Source of the DNA: a virus
Length of the DNA stretch: 44,703 nt
Virus record (IMG/VR): IMGVR_UViG_3300045747_000270
Coordinates: 1 to 44,703 of that record
Reading direction: 5' to 3' (one strand)
A model generated the notes under the pieces. It did not search any database and was not told the DNA's origin. It saw only the letters and a program-made list of their open reading frames with translations. Made by a program: the position numbers and the translations under genes. Of the stretch, positions 1 through 8,553 are shown in pieces (the stretch's first letter is position 1; every line of letters starts with the position of its first letter).

Positions 1-1185
1 TTATGCCAGACAAATACAAATAAGGCTGCGTTTGTATACATGCCGACAGCGAGTACTATTTTTGCCAGAACTATAAGTGTATCTGGAACCGCTATTACAT
101 ATAACACCGAGAGCGCGGCTCCAACCAATGCGCCCGCAACCACTGTTTTAAGTATTTGCCAGACTAATACAGACGAGGCAGTTATAGGGTATATGGTTTC
201 TGGTCAGAATCCCATAGCCATACCTGTTAGTACCTCTGCGACCACCGCTACTTTTCCCTCTAGTATTATTAATACGTCCGCGACCTCTTGTTACTGGGTT
301 GGAGTGACCCCCACAGCCGCAACAGGCGGATTTGTTATTCTGTACAGAAATTCTTCGTCAAACTCCATTTATGGGAACGCATGTACTATTACTGCGGGTA
401 CTATAACTGGAGGAACTCAGAATACCGCCGTTTCGTACGGTGCCGCATATTTAGGGACTCCTCAAGCGCCTAATGGTTGGTTACAAACCTCTTACCTGTC
501 CCCCGGCAAAGCCCTAATGTACGCCCATAATGTGGCGAGTACTTCCAGTACAGGCCCGTCTTATGGATCTCTAATTAGGGCGTCTGGGTTGACCTTCACC
601 ACCCCTACAACTTACTATTATTCTGGAGTAACTGGATCGAGCACCTACTATAACCTATCTTCGTGTTTCATGGCTACGGACACGGCTGTTTTATCGTGTT
701 CTACAGCGACAAATACTAGTGCGGTGGTAGCCACAGCGTCGGGCTATAGTCTATCTTTCGGCGGTATACTGAGTGCATATACAACCTCAATATATAGTCG
801 AATCAAGTATTTATCTTCCAACAAGTTCTTATGGATTTGTTACGATTCTGCCGGATCTAGAAACTCCATCGTTACGGCTTCCGGTACTACTCTCACAAAT
901 AATACTCCTATCCTAGGGCCTAGTCTATATTCTAGTTTATATGACTGGGACGTAGTCGTCAATTCTCCTACAAAACAGACTGTTATTTATAGGGACAATG
1001 AGGTTGGAGTGTCAACCTACTCTATAAACGTGTCTGGTAACATTTTGAGCCTGACATCGCCTGTGAAACTAAATTCTACGACTAATACTCTAGTATCAGC
1101 GGCCCCTGTCGGAAATAATACTGTTGTGGTTTATCAGACGGCAGGTATAGGTTATGCACAAATAGCCCAATTTATTAAGGAATAA
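1..1185 (+). CDS. Tail/adhesin beta-repeat protein, 5' end missing
   Basis: The frame is open from the first base, so the gene begins before the window; the first ATG at base 40 is internal. The visible 394 residues are rich in Ser, Thr, Ala and Asn. They contain degenerate repeats of about 50 residues: a CQTNT...YM unit at visible residues 2-14 recurs near residue 51, followed by turns of the type VSGTxITY, TASGYSLSF, TASGTTLTN and VSGNILSL. That looks like a beta-propeller or stacked beta-hairpin fold. With no catalytic motif and a place among tail genes, it is probably part of a tail fibre or receptor-binding structure. The specific role is inferred only from composition and position. Confidence 0.6.
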   Translation, partial: LCQTNTNKAAFVYMPTASTIFARTISVSGTAITYNTESAAPTNAPATTVLSICQTNTDEAVIGYMVSGQNPIAIPVSTSATTATFPSSIINTSATSCYWVGVTPTAATGGFVILYRNSSSNSIYGNACTITAGTITGGTQNTAVSYGAAYLGTPQAPNGWLQTSYLSPGKALMYAHNVASTSSTGPSYGSLIRASGLTFTTPTTYYYSGVTGSSTYYNLSSCFMATDTAVLSCSTATNTSAVVATASGYSLSFGGILSAYTTSIYSRIKYLSSNKFLWICYDSAGSRNSIVTASGTTLTNNTPILGPSLYSSLYDWDVVVNSPTKQTVIYRDNEVGVSTYSINVSGNILSLTSPVKLNSTTNTLVSAAPVGNNTVVVYQTAGIGYAQIAQFIKE

Positions 1186-1187
1186 TC

Positions 1188-1604
1188 ATGACGCAAATAG
1201 TTGTAAACAAGAACTCCAAAATTGTCATTTATGCTGGTGAAAAATTCGTTTTCGACCCATATCTGATAGGGCAATCTTTTATCGATTCAAGGGTTACCGC
1301 CGACGCATACGATATTTTCACCGTCACTATTCCGAAGGTTTACGCCCCTGGGGTTTACACGTATGATAACGGGGTGTTCGCTCTTGTGGGGACCCTACCT
1401 CCAGACTTAGCCCTAATCGCTGCGGACGACGCGGCGAAGACCGAGGCTAAACTAGACCCGGTCGTGCAGTATCTTGTAACCCATACTCCTACGGAGTGCT
1501 CCGCATATGTGGCAACGAACGTCACTAATTTAGCTACGGCTGTCTCGTTGTTGCAAAAATTCGCGATCGCTCTCTGCGTTTTATCTAAGAAAGAGTTCAG
1601 GTAA
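1188..1604 (+). CDS. Hypothetical protein downstream of tail protein (possible fibre assembly protein)
   Basis: 138 residues, starting two bases after the preceding stop, so translationally linked to it. The N-terminal half (1-75) is beta-rich and the C-terminal half (78-138) is predicted alpha-helical. Small alpha/beta proteins directly after fibre genes are often fibre assembly proteins, but I recognise no family. It is the last gene before the promoter at 1612-1660, so it ends a transcription block. Confidence 0.5.
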   Translation: MTQIVVNKNSKIVIYAGEKFVFDPYLIGQSFIDSRVTADAYDIFTVTIPKVYAPGVYTYDNGVFALVGTLPPDLALIAADDAAKTEAKLDPVVQYLVTHTPTECSAYVATNVTNLATAVSLLQKFAIALCVLSKKEFR

Positions 1605-1611
1605 CCCAGAT

Positions 1612-1660
1612 CATGGGTCCTTGATTATAAACTTAACAGGGATCCCTATTAGTTTATAAT
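1612..1660 (+). promoter_or_regulatory. Class I phage promoter (CATGGGTCC box plus TATAAT)
   Basis: TATAAT lies at 1655-1660 with no -35 hexamer at the usual spacing. A box CATGGGTCCTTGATTATA begins at 1612, 43 bp before the -10, the same arrangement as nine other sites in the window. It precedes the gene at 1701 with a leader of about 34 bases. A palindrome GGGATCCC lies between box and -10 at 1639-1646. Confidence 0.7.
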
Positions 1661-1700
1661 GTATTATTTATGGAATTTCTAGTTTTTTAAGGGGTTCACT

Positions 1701-2168
1701 ATGGCTACAGGCGATATCAAGTGGTTCCAGCAAGCTATTCTGGACCTAGGAAACAAGATTCATAATCTAAGTAGCGACGTATTGCAGTTGGGTATCGTTA
1801 CATCAGCGACGGTACCTACAATGGCTACCGCGGCACCTCATTGGGGTGGTACAGGTACTACTAACTTCGCCACTAACCAGGTAGGTACTGGCGGGGGTTA
1901 TACGGGGCCTATTAACCTTGCAGGTGTGAGTTGGACCAATGTATCTGGCGTTTTAACCTTGCGCGCAACAGATCCAGTTATTCCGCAAAATGCCGCGGGT
2001 TTTGCCAACGGTGCTTACGGAATTATCTTTAATAGTACGGACACGAGTAAACGAGCCATCGGTTATATCGAGTTAAGTTCAGCTGGTACCGTCTCTATCG
2101 TGTCTGGTAGTGTAACAGTAGATTTTCAAGGCGCAGGTACCGACGTACTTCGTATTACTCCAGCTTAA
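1701..2168 (+). CDS. Phage tail-region structural protein, conserved N-terminus
   Basis: 155 residues. It opens with MATGDIKWFQQAILDLG and a helix to about residue 30, then an Ala/Thr/Gly-rich beta domain with TVPTMATAAPHWGGTGTTNF at residues 38-57. Proteins with this N-terminal pattern recur in phage tail or decoration gene clusters; function is unknown to me. It has its own class I promoter at 1612-1660 and a ribosome site AAGGGG, and may be made in high amount. A surface or fibre-associated structural role is inferred. Confidence 0.55.
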   Translation: MATGDIKWFQQAILDLGNKIHNLSSDVLQLGIVTSATVPTMATAAPHWGGTGTTNFATNQVGTGGGYTGPINLAGVSWTNVSGVLTLRATDPVIPQNAAGFANGAYGIIFNSTDTSKRAIGYIELSSAGTVSIVSGSVTVDFQGAGTDVLRITPA

Positions 2169-2186
2169 ACCTAACTCAAGGATAAA

Positions 2187-4073
2187 ATGAGTATCCAACA
2201 CGCCTATTCGCAGACGGTCGCAGACGGTACTGCGACTAGCGTAGTACGTCCATCAGACTGGAATAGCAATCACGTTCTAGTTCAACAGTTCGGTGGTAAC
2301 ACGCTTGGCACTAGCCAGATCAGTGGCCAAAATCTTGTCTGGGCTGGTGGAAACAACGTCACCCTGAGTGCCAATGGGAGTACGGTTAGCATTGTCGGTG
2401 CGGATACAACGCAGTTCTTGACTACGGCATCGCCCGTCAATCACGCCCACAACTTCGCCACAACCACAACTAACGGTGCGAACATTGTTGTTGGCACGGC
2501 TAATAGTGCAGGGGCAACGATTGGTGTGCCGGGATTCCTGACTACAGCATCCCCTGTGACGCATATACACGGCTTTGCCACCACAACCACCAACGGCGCT
2601 GTTGCTGTAGTCGGGACGAACAATTCAAATGGTGTGACTCTGGCAAACCCTGCTTGGATCACCACCTATGCCGCCCAGACCAATCAAACGCAAGCATCGG
2701 GCAACATCGCAGGCGTAGGGACAACATTTGCTGGAACCAACGTCACAGCGACGATGGCGCTAAACAGTGCTGGTTTGGGTCTTAGCCTATCTGCTCCGGC
2801 TGGTGGGGGTGGAGGTGCTGGCGCAGCGGTGAGTCTGTTGGCTGGAGGAAATAGTACATCGGGCGTGGGTGGCTACTCCAACATCAGCAGCGGAACGGTG
2901 CAACTTGCGGGCGGCAACAACGTCACCTTGTCTCAAGCCGGTAACTCAATCACGATCAGCGGGGCCGATGTGGTATGGGCTTTGTCTGGCAATACGGCTG
3001 GCACTACAAGTTCTAACTTGACTGCCAACTCGTTCATTTTCCAAGGCGGCAACAACATCACGCTGTCTGGCAGTAACAAAACCATTGTTTTCAGCGCCGC
3101 CAATCAGACTGTCGATACCAACAAGGCTGGCATTGGTTATACCTCGACAACGCAAGGTGGGTCAACAGTAGGTATAACCCACAACACTGCTGGCTTGAGC
3201 ATGGCCTGGCCCCCATTCATTACCAATGCAGCAGGCGGCGGTGGGTTCCAAGCTGGTGTGAGTACGGATGCGGCAGGGACTACAGGCTTGGTGGCGAGTC
3301 AGATCGTGTTCTTTGAAGGCAATACGAACATCACGCTATCGCAGTCCGTCAACGGCAACAGCGCCTCTCTATCTATCTTTGCCCCAGCCGGGGGTGGTGG
3401 CGGGGGAGCTGGGTACACAGCGTTAACCTATCAGAATCGGCAGCTTGGCGCGTCGACACAATCGTCCGCAGGCATCAACAGCGTATGGCTGTGCCCTATG
3501 CGAGTAGCGGCCCCTGTGTCGGCAAGTACACTGCTTGTGATGCAGTCAATTACAGGGACGTTAACCAGCGCGGTTGCCGCAACTGCGGCCTATACCAATG
3601 ACTTCATCATTTACAAGCAGAACAGCACTAACGCTACATTGTTTGAGTCCGTGTGGTCTACGCAAAACACGATGCAGTTCTGGAACAGCGGAACTTCCAG
3701 TGCCTCATACGGCATCAATGGGGTAACGTCTTCCAGTGCGGGTACGGCGTTGATCGCCAATAGCGTCTATGGCTTGCGCCTTTCAACCGTTGCCATTGGC
3801 TCGATCATGGACACCGGGCTGTACGTTTACGGCCATCGCCAAAGTTCGTCAACTGCCGGGTATGCCTCGTTCGTGCGTACAGGCGGAATGATCTACGACA
3901 ACCCACTGCCAGCAGCCAAAGGGTATTTCGGTGCTGCCACAGCGACAAGCGTTGGCTACAACGATGGCGGCATTTACTCGGTTACCTCAGCCTCACCCCC
4001 GGCAACACTAGCCTTGTCTCAGATTTGGCAAATGTCAGATGTGATGCCTTACGTTAAAATCGGAGCACTGTGA
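2187..4073 (+). CDS. Large repetitive tail fibre/adhesin protein
   Basis: 628 residues with a good ribosome site (AAGGATAAA) before ATG. It has repeated beta modules: GGNNVTLSxxGxxxxISGAD-like units at about residues 52-70, 236-256 and 287-303, and a NHAHNFATTTTNG / THIHGFATTTTNG pair at 85 and 125. Gly-rich hinges (GGGGGAG) lie at about 206 and 405. The C-terminal 220 residues lack repeats and look like a globular head domain. This is typical of trimeric fibre shafts with a receptor-binding tip. Base composition is more G+C-rich than the genes on its left, which suggests a separately acquired adhesin. Confidence 0.7.
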   Translation: MSIQHAYSQTVADGTATSVVRPSDWNSNHVLVQQFGGNTLGTSQISGQNLVWAGGNNVTLSANGSTVSIVGADTTQFLTTASPVNHAHNFATTTTNGANIVVGTANSAGATIGVPGFLTTASPVTHIHGFATTTTNGAVAVVGTNNSNGVTLANPAWITTYAAQTNQTQASGNIAGVGTTFAGTNVTATMALNSAGLGLSLSAPAGGGGGAGAAVSLLAGGNSTSGVGGYSNISSGTVQLAGGNNVTLSQAGNSITISGADVVWALSGNTAGTTSSNLTANSFIFQGGNNITLSGSNKTIVFSAANQTVDTNKAGIGYTSTTQGGSTVGITHNTAGLSMAWPPFITNAAGGGGFQAGVSTDAAGTTGLVASQIVFFEGNTNITLSQSVNGNSASLSIFAPAGGGGGGAGYTALTYQNRQLGASTQSSAGINSVWLCPMRVAAPVSASTLLVMQSITGTLTSAVAATAAYTNDFIIYKQNSTNATLFESVWSTQNTMQFWNSGTSSASYGINGVTSSSAGTALIANSVYGLRLSTVAIGSIMDTGLYVYGHRQSSSTAGYASFVRTGGMIYDNPLPAAKGYFGAATATSVGYNDGGIYSVTSASPPATLALSQIWQMSDVMPYVKIGAL

Positions 4074-4234
4074 TGGAACCGCAATACGATCAAGGAACGT
4101 ACATCGAGTCACAGGGTATTGGTTATTGGGGTGTGCAAGACCTCGGCAATGGCTGGTGGCTAGGTGCAAGGGTTGACGGAGCAAATCAGGTTTACTTGAT
4201 AAAGGTAGATGACGGATTCCCAGCAGTTGTTTAA
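4073..4234 (+). CDS. Small fibre-associated hypothetical protein
   Basis: 53 residues. Its ATG overlaps the fibre stop codon (TGATGG), a classic coupled arrangement. It is rich in Gly, Trp and Tyr with a motif YWGVQDLGNGWWLGARVDGA, which looks like a small beta-sheet domain. The coupling suggests a fibre partner or chaperone. No family recognised. Confidence 0.55.
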   Translation: MEPQYDQGTYIESQGIGYWGVQDLGNGWWLGARVDGANQVYLIKVDDGFPAVV

Positions 4235-4257
4235 GATTTAACTGGAAAACCCCACTG

Positions 4258-4980
4258 ATGCAACCGCAAATTATTTCAAGTTTTCAGCCTGGCGAACATT
4301 GTGCTGATCTAAATAGAACAGTTACCCGCTTAAAGAAAGAGGCGGGGTACAAAGATCTGTCCTGCATTTGGGTTACACCTGCGTTTGGTCAGATTCCCAC
4401 CAAGACCGTTGCAAGCTGGCTCAATGTGTTTACACCGCCCAATGGGAAGTTCGTTAGGCTGTTCGCGGTAGGTATGGAAGTTGGTGAGGCATTCAGCACC
4501 ACGATCAAAAACATAGTTGATCATCCTGAATTGTCTAAATTCAAGTACATCATTACCGTCGAACATGATAACCTGCCCCCTCCTGACGGCATCGTGAGAT
4601 TACTGTCGCGGATGGAGGCCAACCCTGAGTACGCTTGTATTGGGGGTTTGTACTTCACCAAAGGCCCAGGCGGTGCCGCACAAATCTGGGGCGATGTGAA
4701 AGACCCTGTGTTGAACTTTCGACCTCAGTTACCGGACCCCAATGGGGGTCTAGTTGAATGCTGTGGTACTGGTATGGGATTCAATGCATGGCGTGTTGAT
4801 ATGTTCAAAGACCCAAAGATCGCACGTCCCTGGTTCCGCACAAAGGCTAGCGCCTCCGAAGGTGTAGGTACACAGGACTTGGCTTTCTGGTCAGAAGCTC
4901 GTAAGCACGGTTATCGCTGTGCTGTCGACTGTTCAGTGAAGGTGGGTCACTATGATCTCGCCGCTGATTTTGTTTGGTAG
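4258..4980 (+). CDS. GT-A-like glycosyltransferase
   Basis: 240 residues. The core resembles family 2-type (GT-A) transferases: a strand KYIITVEHDNLPPPDGIVRL at about 97-116 puts an acidic pair at the place of the DxD metal motif. Next come a Gly-rich acceptor segment (GGLYFTKGPGGAAQIWG, 130-146) and GTGMGFNAWR near 171-180, typical of these enzymes. It lacks a membrane segment. It sits inside the tail module directly before a methyltransferase, so its likely target is a virion protein or host surface glycan. Modification of 5-hydroxymethylcytosine cannot be excluded. Start codon choice is uncertain because the ribosome site is weak. Confidence 0.6.
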   Translation: MQPQIISSFQPGEHCADLNRTVTRLKKEAGYKDLSCIWVTPAFGQIPTKTVASWLNVFTPPNGKFVRLFAVGMEVGEAFSTTIKNIVDHPELSKFKYIITVEHDNLPPPDGIVRLLSRMEANPEYACIGGLYFTKGPGGAAQIWGDVKDPVLNFRPQLPDPNGGLVECCGTGMGFNAWRVDMFKDPKIARPWFRTKASASEGVGTQDLAFWSEARKHGYRCAVDCSVKVGHYDLAADFVW

Positions 4981-4988
4981 AAAGAAAC

Positions 4989-5564
4989 ATGGCGACTAAC
5001 AAAAAGCTGAAACTCGTCCCGGTAGTTGCGCCTACCAAGCTCGATCTTGGCTGCGGTTCAAAGAAACGTGAGGGTTTTCATGGTGTCGATCAGTACGCGA
5101 TGGACGGGGTTGATACGGTCCTTAAAATCGGCACTGCTTCATGGCCGTTTGAGGATTCCTCTATTGAAGAGGCGTACAGTTCTCATTTTGTGGAGCATCT
5201 TACGGCACAAGAGCGCATTCACTTTTTCAATGAGTTGCATCGTGTGCTCAAGCCAGGGGGCAAGGCTACCATCGTTACCCCTCATTGGGCTAGCAACCGT
5301 GCCTACGGTGACCCGACGCACCAATGGCCGCCTATTTCGGAGATGAGTTTCTACTACCTGTCACGTGAGTGGAGGGAGACCCAAGCTCCTCATACTGATA
5401 TTAAGTGGAACAAGGACGGGTTTAGTTGCCATTTTAGCGCAACATGGGGTTATAGTTTTTCCCCTGAGTTGGCCGCACGCAACCAAGAGTACGTGCAGTT
5501 TGCTTTGGCGAACTACAAAGACGCGGCCCAAGACTTACACGCTACACTTGTCAAAGTGGAGTAA
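4989..5564 (+). CDS. Class I SAM-dependent methyltransferase
   Basis: 191 residues from ATG at 4989; an in-frame TTG at 4974 is unlikely as start. AAAGAAA precedes the ATG. Motif I is LDLGCGSKKREGFHGVD (about 18-34), followed by an acidic post-I segment. Motif II region FVEHLTAQERIHFFNELHRV and the post-II strand KPGGKATIVTP (about 84-94) fit the methyltransferase type 11 pattern. It follows the glycosyltransferase by eight bases, suggesting the pair makes or caps one glycan or small-molecule modification. The substrate cannot be read from sequence. Confidence 0.75.
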   Translation: MATNKKLKLVPVVAPTKLDLGCGSKKREGFHGVDQYAMDGVDTVLKIGTASWPFEDSSIEEAYSSHFVEHLTAQERIHFFNELHRVLKPGGKATIVTPHWASNRAYGDPTHQWPPISEMSFYYLSREWRETQAPHTDIKWNKDGFSCHFSATWGYSFSPELAARNQEYVQFALANYKDAAQDLHATLVKVE

Positions 5565-5567
5565 GTC

Positions 5568-6965
5568 GTGGCTGGATCGTTTCAACTTGATGCGTTCCAG
5601 CAAACTGCGTTTGATACAGGAGTAATCGCCGCCACGGGCGACGGGTTTCAATCGGGGGCCTTCCAAACAAGCGCCTTCCAGACAACAGATCCTGTCTCTA
5701 GCGGTCTGACTATTACGGCGAATATAGGTAATGCGCAAGCCTCGGGCGTCCCTATCGCGTTACCTAATACGATTGCTGGGGTTGTAGGCGCTTCTTCCGC
5801 TGTCGGTGTTCCTGCAGTATTACCTACATCAGTCGTACTAAGTGTAGGTAATTCCTCCGCGACGGGCGTGGTAGCGACTATCTCTGTGGTAGGCGTAACA
5901 GTCATCTCGTGCTCTGTTGGTAATGCCACTGCGTCAGGTACTCCTGAATTCAGTAATACCAGTATCAATGTCGGTCCAGCATCGTCCGTCGCAACTGGTA
6001 TCGTCGCCACATTGCCTATCAGTATTGTAGGGACCTTAAGTAGTTGCGCTGCTACTGGCGCAGCCTCCCTATTGTCTAGGACTGTAAGTACAGGTATCGG
6101 TCAGGCCTCGGCTATAGGTGTAACAGCTCTTACAAATAACTCGATAACCTGTTCCGTAGGGTCCGCTGGCGCATCTGGCATACAGACTAGTGTCTCATCT
6201 AGCATTGTCTCTAATAGTGGAAACGCAACCGCTGTCAACCCTACAGTTCTCATAAACAGGAGTGTTTCTGGGTTAACTGGCGAAGCTAGTGCTGTAGGTG
6301 TACACGCACTGAATTCAGTTTCCGTACAGGTAGGTCCTGCTAATGCGTCTGCGGTCGGGGTAGTATCCGCAGTCACGGTGCCTGGCAATGCTGTTATCAT
6401 ATGCTCAGTGGGTAACGCCACTGCCACGGGTGTACCAGAAGTAAGCAATAAAATACTAGCCGCTACACCTGGAAATGCCACATCTGTAGGCGTGACAACC
6501 GCGCTGCCCATATCCATACTTGGATCCGTAGGGTTGTCTAGCGCTCAAGGTATAAGTAGTCTATTACATATCACGTTTAAGACTTCTGTAGCTAGTGCCA
6601 ATGCGATAAATCCGTCGTCTCTTGTAACACTAAGTCAGATTGTATTCGCTAGTGTAGGCAATTCTAGTGCTTATGGATTAGTGGCCCAGTTACATAGGAT
6701 TTTCGGGGTTTCCGTAGGCAATGCAATAGCTGAAGGGGTGCAGGTAAACACCAGCGGGTTGGTAGGGGTTTGGCGGGATATATCGGATATAGTGATTAGA
6801 GACGAGTCTCTACAAGCACTTTTAACCGACGGTTTTTTACAGGCCGCATTAAACGATTCATCGTTACATGGCGTATTTAATGACTCTTATTTGGCTGCCT
6901 CATTCATCACTAATCTATTGTCTACAGTAATCGTAGATGATTCGAAAACCGTCACTACAAATTAG
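5568..6965 (+). CDS. Repetitive tail/surface protein with GNAxAxGV repeats
   Basis: 465 residues, GTG start three bases after the previous stop with ribosome site GGAGTAAG. The N-terminus repeats SFQLDAFQQTAFDTG / GFQSGAFQTSAFQT. Residues about 45-390 are about 14 repeats of roughly 23 residues built on SVGNAxAxGVxxxLxxSI. A different C-terminal domain (about 395-465) has a DESLQALL / DSSLHGVF / DSYLAASF triple. The repeats suggest a long beta-solenoid or thread; the ends probably attach it to the virion. Role inferred. Confidence 0.6.
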   Translation: MAGSFQLDAFQQTAFDTGVIAATGDGFQSGAFQTSAFQTTDPVSSGLTITANIGNAQASGVPIALPNTIAGVVGASSAVGVPAVLPTSVVLSVGNSSATGVVATISVVGVTVISCSVGNATASGTPEFSNTSINVGPASSVATGIVATLPISIVGTLSSCAATGAASLLSRTVSTGIGQASAIGVTALTNNSITCSVGSAGASGIQTSVSSSIVSNSGNATAVNPTVLINRSVSGLTGEASAVGVHALNSVSVQVGPANASAVGVVSAVTVPGNAVIICSVGNATATGVPEVSNKILAATPGNATSVGVTTALPISILGSVGLSSAQGISSLLHITFKTSVASANAINPSSLVTLSQIVFASVGNSSAYGLVAQLHRIFGVSVGNAIAEGVQVNTSGLVGVWRDISDIVIRDESLQALLTDGFLQAALNDSSLHGVFNDSYLAASFITNLLSTVIVDDSKTVTTN

Positions 6966-6973
6966 GAGAAACT

Positions 6974-7309
6974 ATGTCGAATTTGACCCGTTATAGAGGT
7001 GATACTAGGGCTGATATAATCACAGTAACTCGCAAGTCTACCGGGGTGGCTGTAGATATTACAGGCGGATCATTCAAACTCACAGTGGATCCTGAACAAA
7101 ACCCTACTACAAGCACTAGTAACTTGTTTGCGTTATCTGGGGTTATCATAGATGCTCTTGTGGGTACGGTGGCTTTTTCACCATCTACTCTGCAAGCAGA
7201 TCAACTACCTGGGGCTTATTTTTATGATATTCAGTATACAGATTCCGCAGGACTCATTGAGACGATTGCCAAAGGTAAATACGTTTTTCTCCAGGATATT
7301 TCCAAATAA
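6974..7309 (+). CDS. Small tail/baseplate protein, Ig-like (BppU N-terminus-like)
   Basis: 111 residues with a strong ribosome site (AGGAGAAACT). The pattern RGDTRADIITVTRKSTGVAV DITGGSFKLTV matches the Ig-like fold seen at the N-terminus of BppU-type upper baseplate proteins and in many short phage tail proteins. Its stop overlaps the next ATG (TAATG). A linker between the repetitive protein at 5568 and the tail is a reasonable inference. Confidence 0.5.
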   Translation: MSNLTRYRGDTRADIITVTRKSTGVAVDITGGSFKLTVDPEQNPTTSTSNLFALSGVIIDALVGTVAFSPSTLQADQLPGAYFYDIQYTDSAGLIETIAKGKYVFLQDISK

Positions 7310-7698
7310 TGCACCAAGACATAAACACCGACTCGGATTTCATTCGTCTTGACTTTGATGTGACACAGCAAGACGTTCGTAAGACCGACAAGCAGATCGT
7401 TGACCTGATCAAGGAAATGTTTGTCGAGTTGCGTCAGATACGGGATGATTCCAAGCAAATGCGCCAAGACCTGCACCTGCATATTCAGGATGAGAAGTCT
7501 ATAATCCAACATGCTTTTCCAGATGGGGACGCAGAGGGCCATCGTAGGGCACACGATGCGTGGATAAAACGGGCTGAGAGTCAAGCTAAGTTTTGGGAGA
7601 CTCTCTATACCACTTTACGCATTGGCGGAATCCTATCTGTAGTAAGCTTCCTATTGCTTGCTGGCTGGATAGCGTTTTTGAAGGGACCACCAAAATGA
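7309..7698 (+). CDS. Membrane-anchored coiled-coil lysis-module protein
   Basis: 129 residues. Residues 15-60 are charged and helical (coiled coil), residues 65-95 carry HAFPDGDAEGHRRAHDAW, and one strong membrane segment lies at about 104-125 (IGGILSVVSFLLLAGWIAFL) followed by KGPPK. C-terminally anchored helical proteins beside an endolysin are commonly holin-like or lysis-regulating proteins. It overlaps the endolysin start by four bases (ATGA), consistent with a lysis cassette. Exact role unproven. Confidence 0.55.
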   Translation: MHQDINTDSDFIRLDFDVTQQDVRKTDKQIVDLIKEMFVELRQIRDDSKQMRQDLHLHIQDEKSIIQHAFPDGDAEGHRRAHDAWIKRAESQAKFWETLYTTLRIGGILSVVSFLLLAGWIAFLKGPPK

Positions 7699-8153
7699 TG
7701 ATCTCCCAACACTTCAGTCTTGCCGAACTCACGGTTAGCCAGAGCGCAGATCGGGCGGGTATTTCCAATGACCCGGATGACATGGCAATAGCCAATTTGA
7801 CCGTACTGTGCCACGGGCTTGAGATGATTCGCTCACTGGTGGGTCTGCCCATCCATATCAGCAGTGGGTACAGAAGTCCTGTGGTGAACAAACTGGTAGG
7901 GGGCGCGGTTAATAGCCAGCACATGAGTGGAAGCGCTGCAGACATTACTTGTCCGCAGTATGGGGATCCCAAGAATTTGATGAAAGCGATTATGGCAGCA
8001 AAACTGCCGTTTGATCAATGCATCCTTGAATACTACCAACCACCGACATGGAACGCTCCGGCAAGGGGTTGGGTACACGTGAGTTTTGTTCGTAGTGGGG
8101 AGCGCCAGCAAGCCCTGATTGTGGACACCCAAGGGACACAGGTATTCGCATGA
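7695..8153 (+). CDS. Endolysin, peptidase M15 family
   Basis: 152 residues from ATG at 7695, which overlaps the previous stop; an open frame further upstream lies inside that gene. The zinc-binding M15 signature is present: SQHMSGSAAD (His76, Asp83) and WVHVSF (His128), with SSGYRSPVVNKLVGG (57-71) before it. The family cleaves peptide cross-links in peptidoglycan (L-Ala-D-Glu or D-Ala-D-Ala type), here to release progeny. There is no signal peptide, so it needs a holin; candidates are the proteins at 7309 and 8550. Confidence 0.85.
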   Translation: MMISQHFSLAELTVSQSADRAGISNDPDDMAIANLTVLCHGLEMIRSLVGLPIHISSGYRSPVVNKLVGGAVNSQHMSGSAADITCPQYGDPKNLMKAIMAAKLPFDQCILEYYQPPTWNAPARGWVHVSFVRSGERQQALIVDTQGTQVFA

Positions 8154-8368
8154 ATTTCTCGGAAGTAAAGATAGATGACCCACGATGGACCGACAGGGAA
8201 AGGCTTGTGTTCGATCACCTTTTCCGTACCCGTCAGCGGTATGTTGATGAGAACCGAAGGCTTGAAGCCCACGGAATGTCTAAAGCTATATTCGTCATGG
8301 CGAACGTGTTGGAAGCTCATATTAACGCTCAGGTCACAGCCTCTGATCTTTTCGGAACTCAGATATGA
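8150..8368 (+). CDS. Small hypothetical protein in lysis cassette
   Basis: 72 residues, overlapping the endolysin stop and the next start by ATGA junctions. Mostly alpha-helical and charged, without membrane segment, signal peptide or lipobox, so not an obvious spanin. Function unknown; its position suggests co-expression at lysis. Confidence 0.55.
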   Translation: MNFSEVKIDDPRWTDRERLVFDHLFRTRQRYVDENRRLEAHGMSKAIFVMANVLEAHINAQVTASDLFGTQI

Positions 8369-8553
8369 CATACCACTTTGAGAAACCTAATATCACCCCG
8401 CACACTCTGCAGGAGCAGATAAAGGCGTGCCTCGATATGCTGAACATGCGGCAGAAAATTGAGTGGGCTGACACGGAAAAAATAGTGGATGAAGCGACGG
8501 CGTTTGATGAGTTAGTGGAAGTCAGTAAACAGGAACCGAAACGAGGTGCATGA
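8365..8553 (+). CDS. Small hypothetical helical protein in lysis cassette
   Basis: 62 residues, ATGA-coupled to its neighbours on both sides. Predicted helical and acidic towards the C-terminus, with no membrane segment or catalytic motif. Function unknown. Confidence 0.5.
   Translation: MTYHFEKPNITPHTLQEQIKACLDMLNMRQKIEWADTEKIVDEATAFDELVEVSKQEPKRGA

Noticed and set aside
2277-3155. Leftward frames opposite the fibre gene
   Set aside because: They are by-products of the repetitive, stop-poor adhesin sequence.
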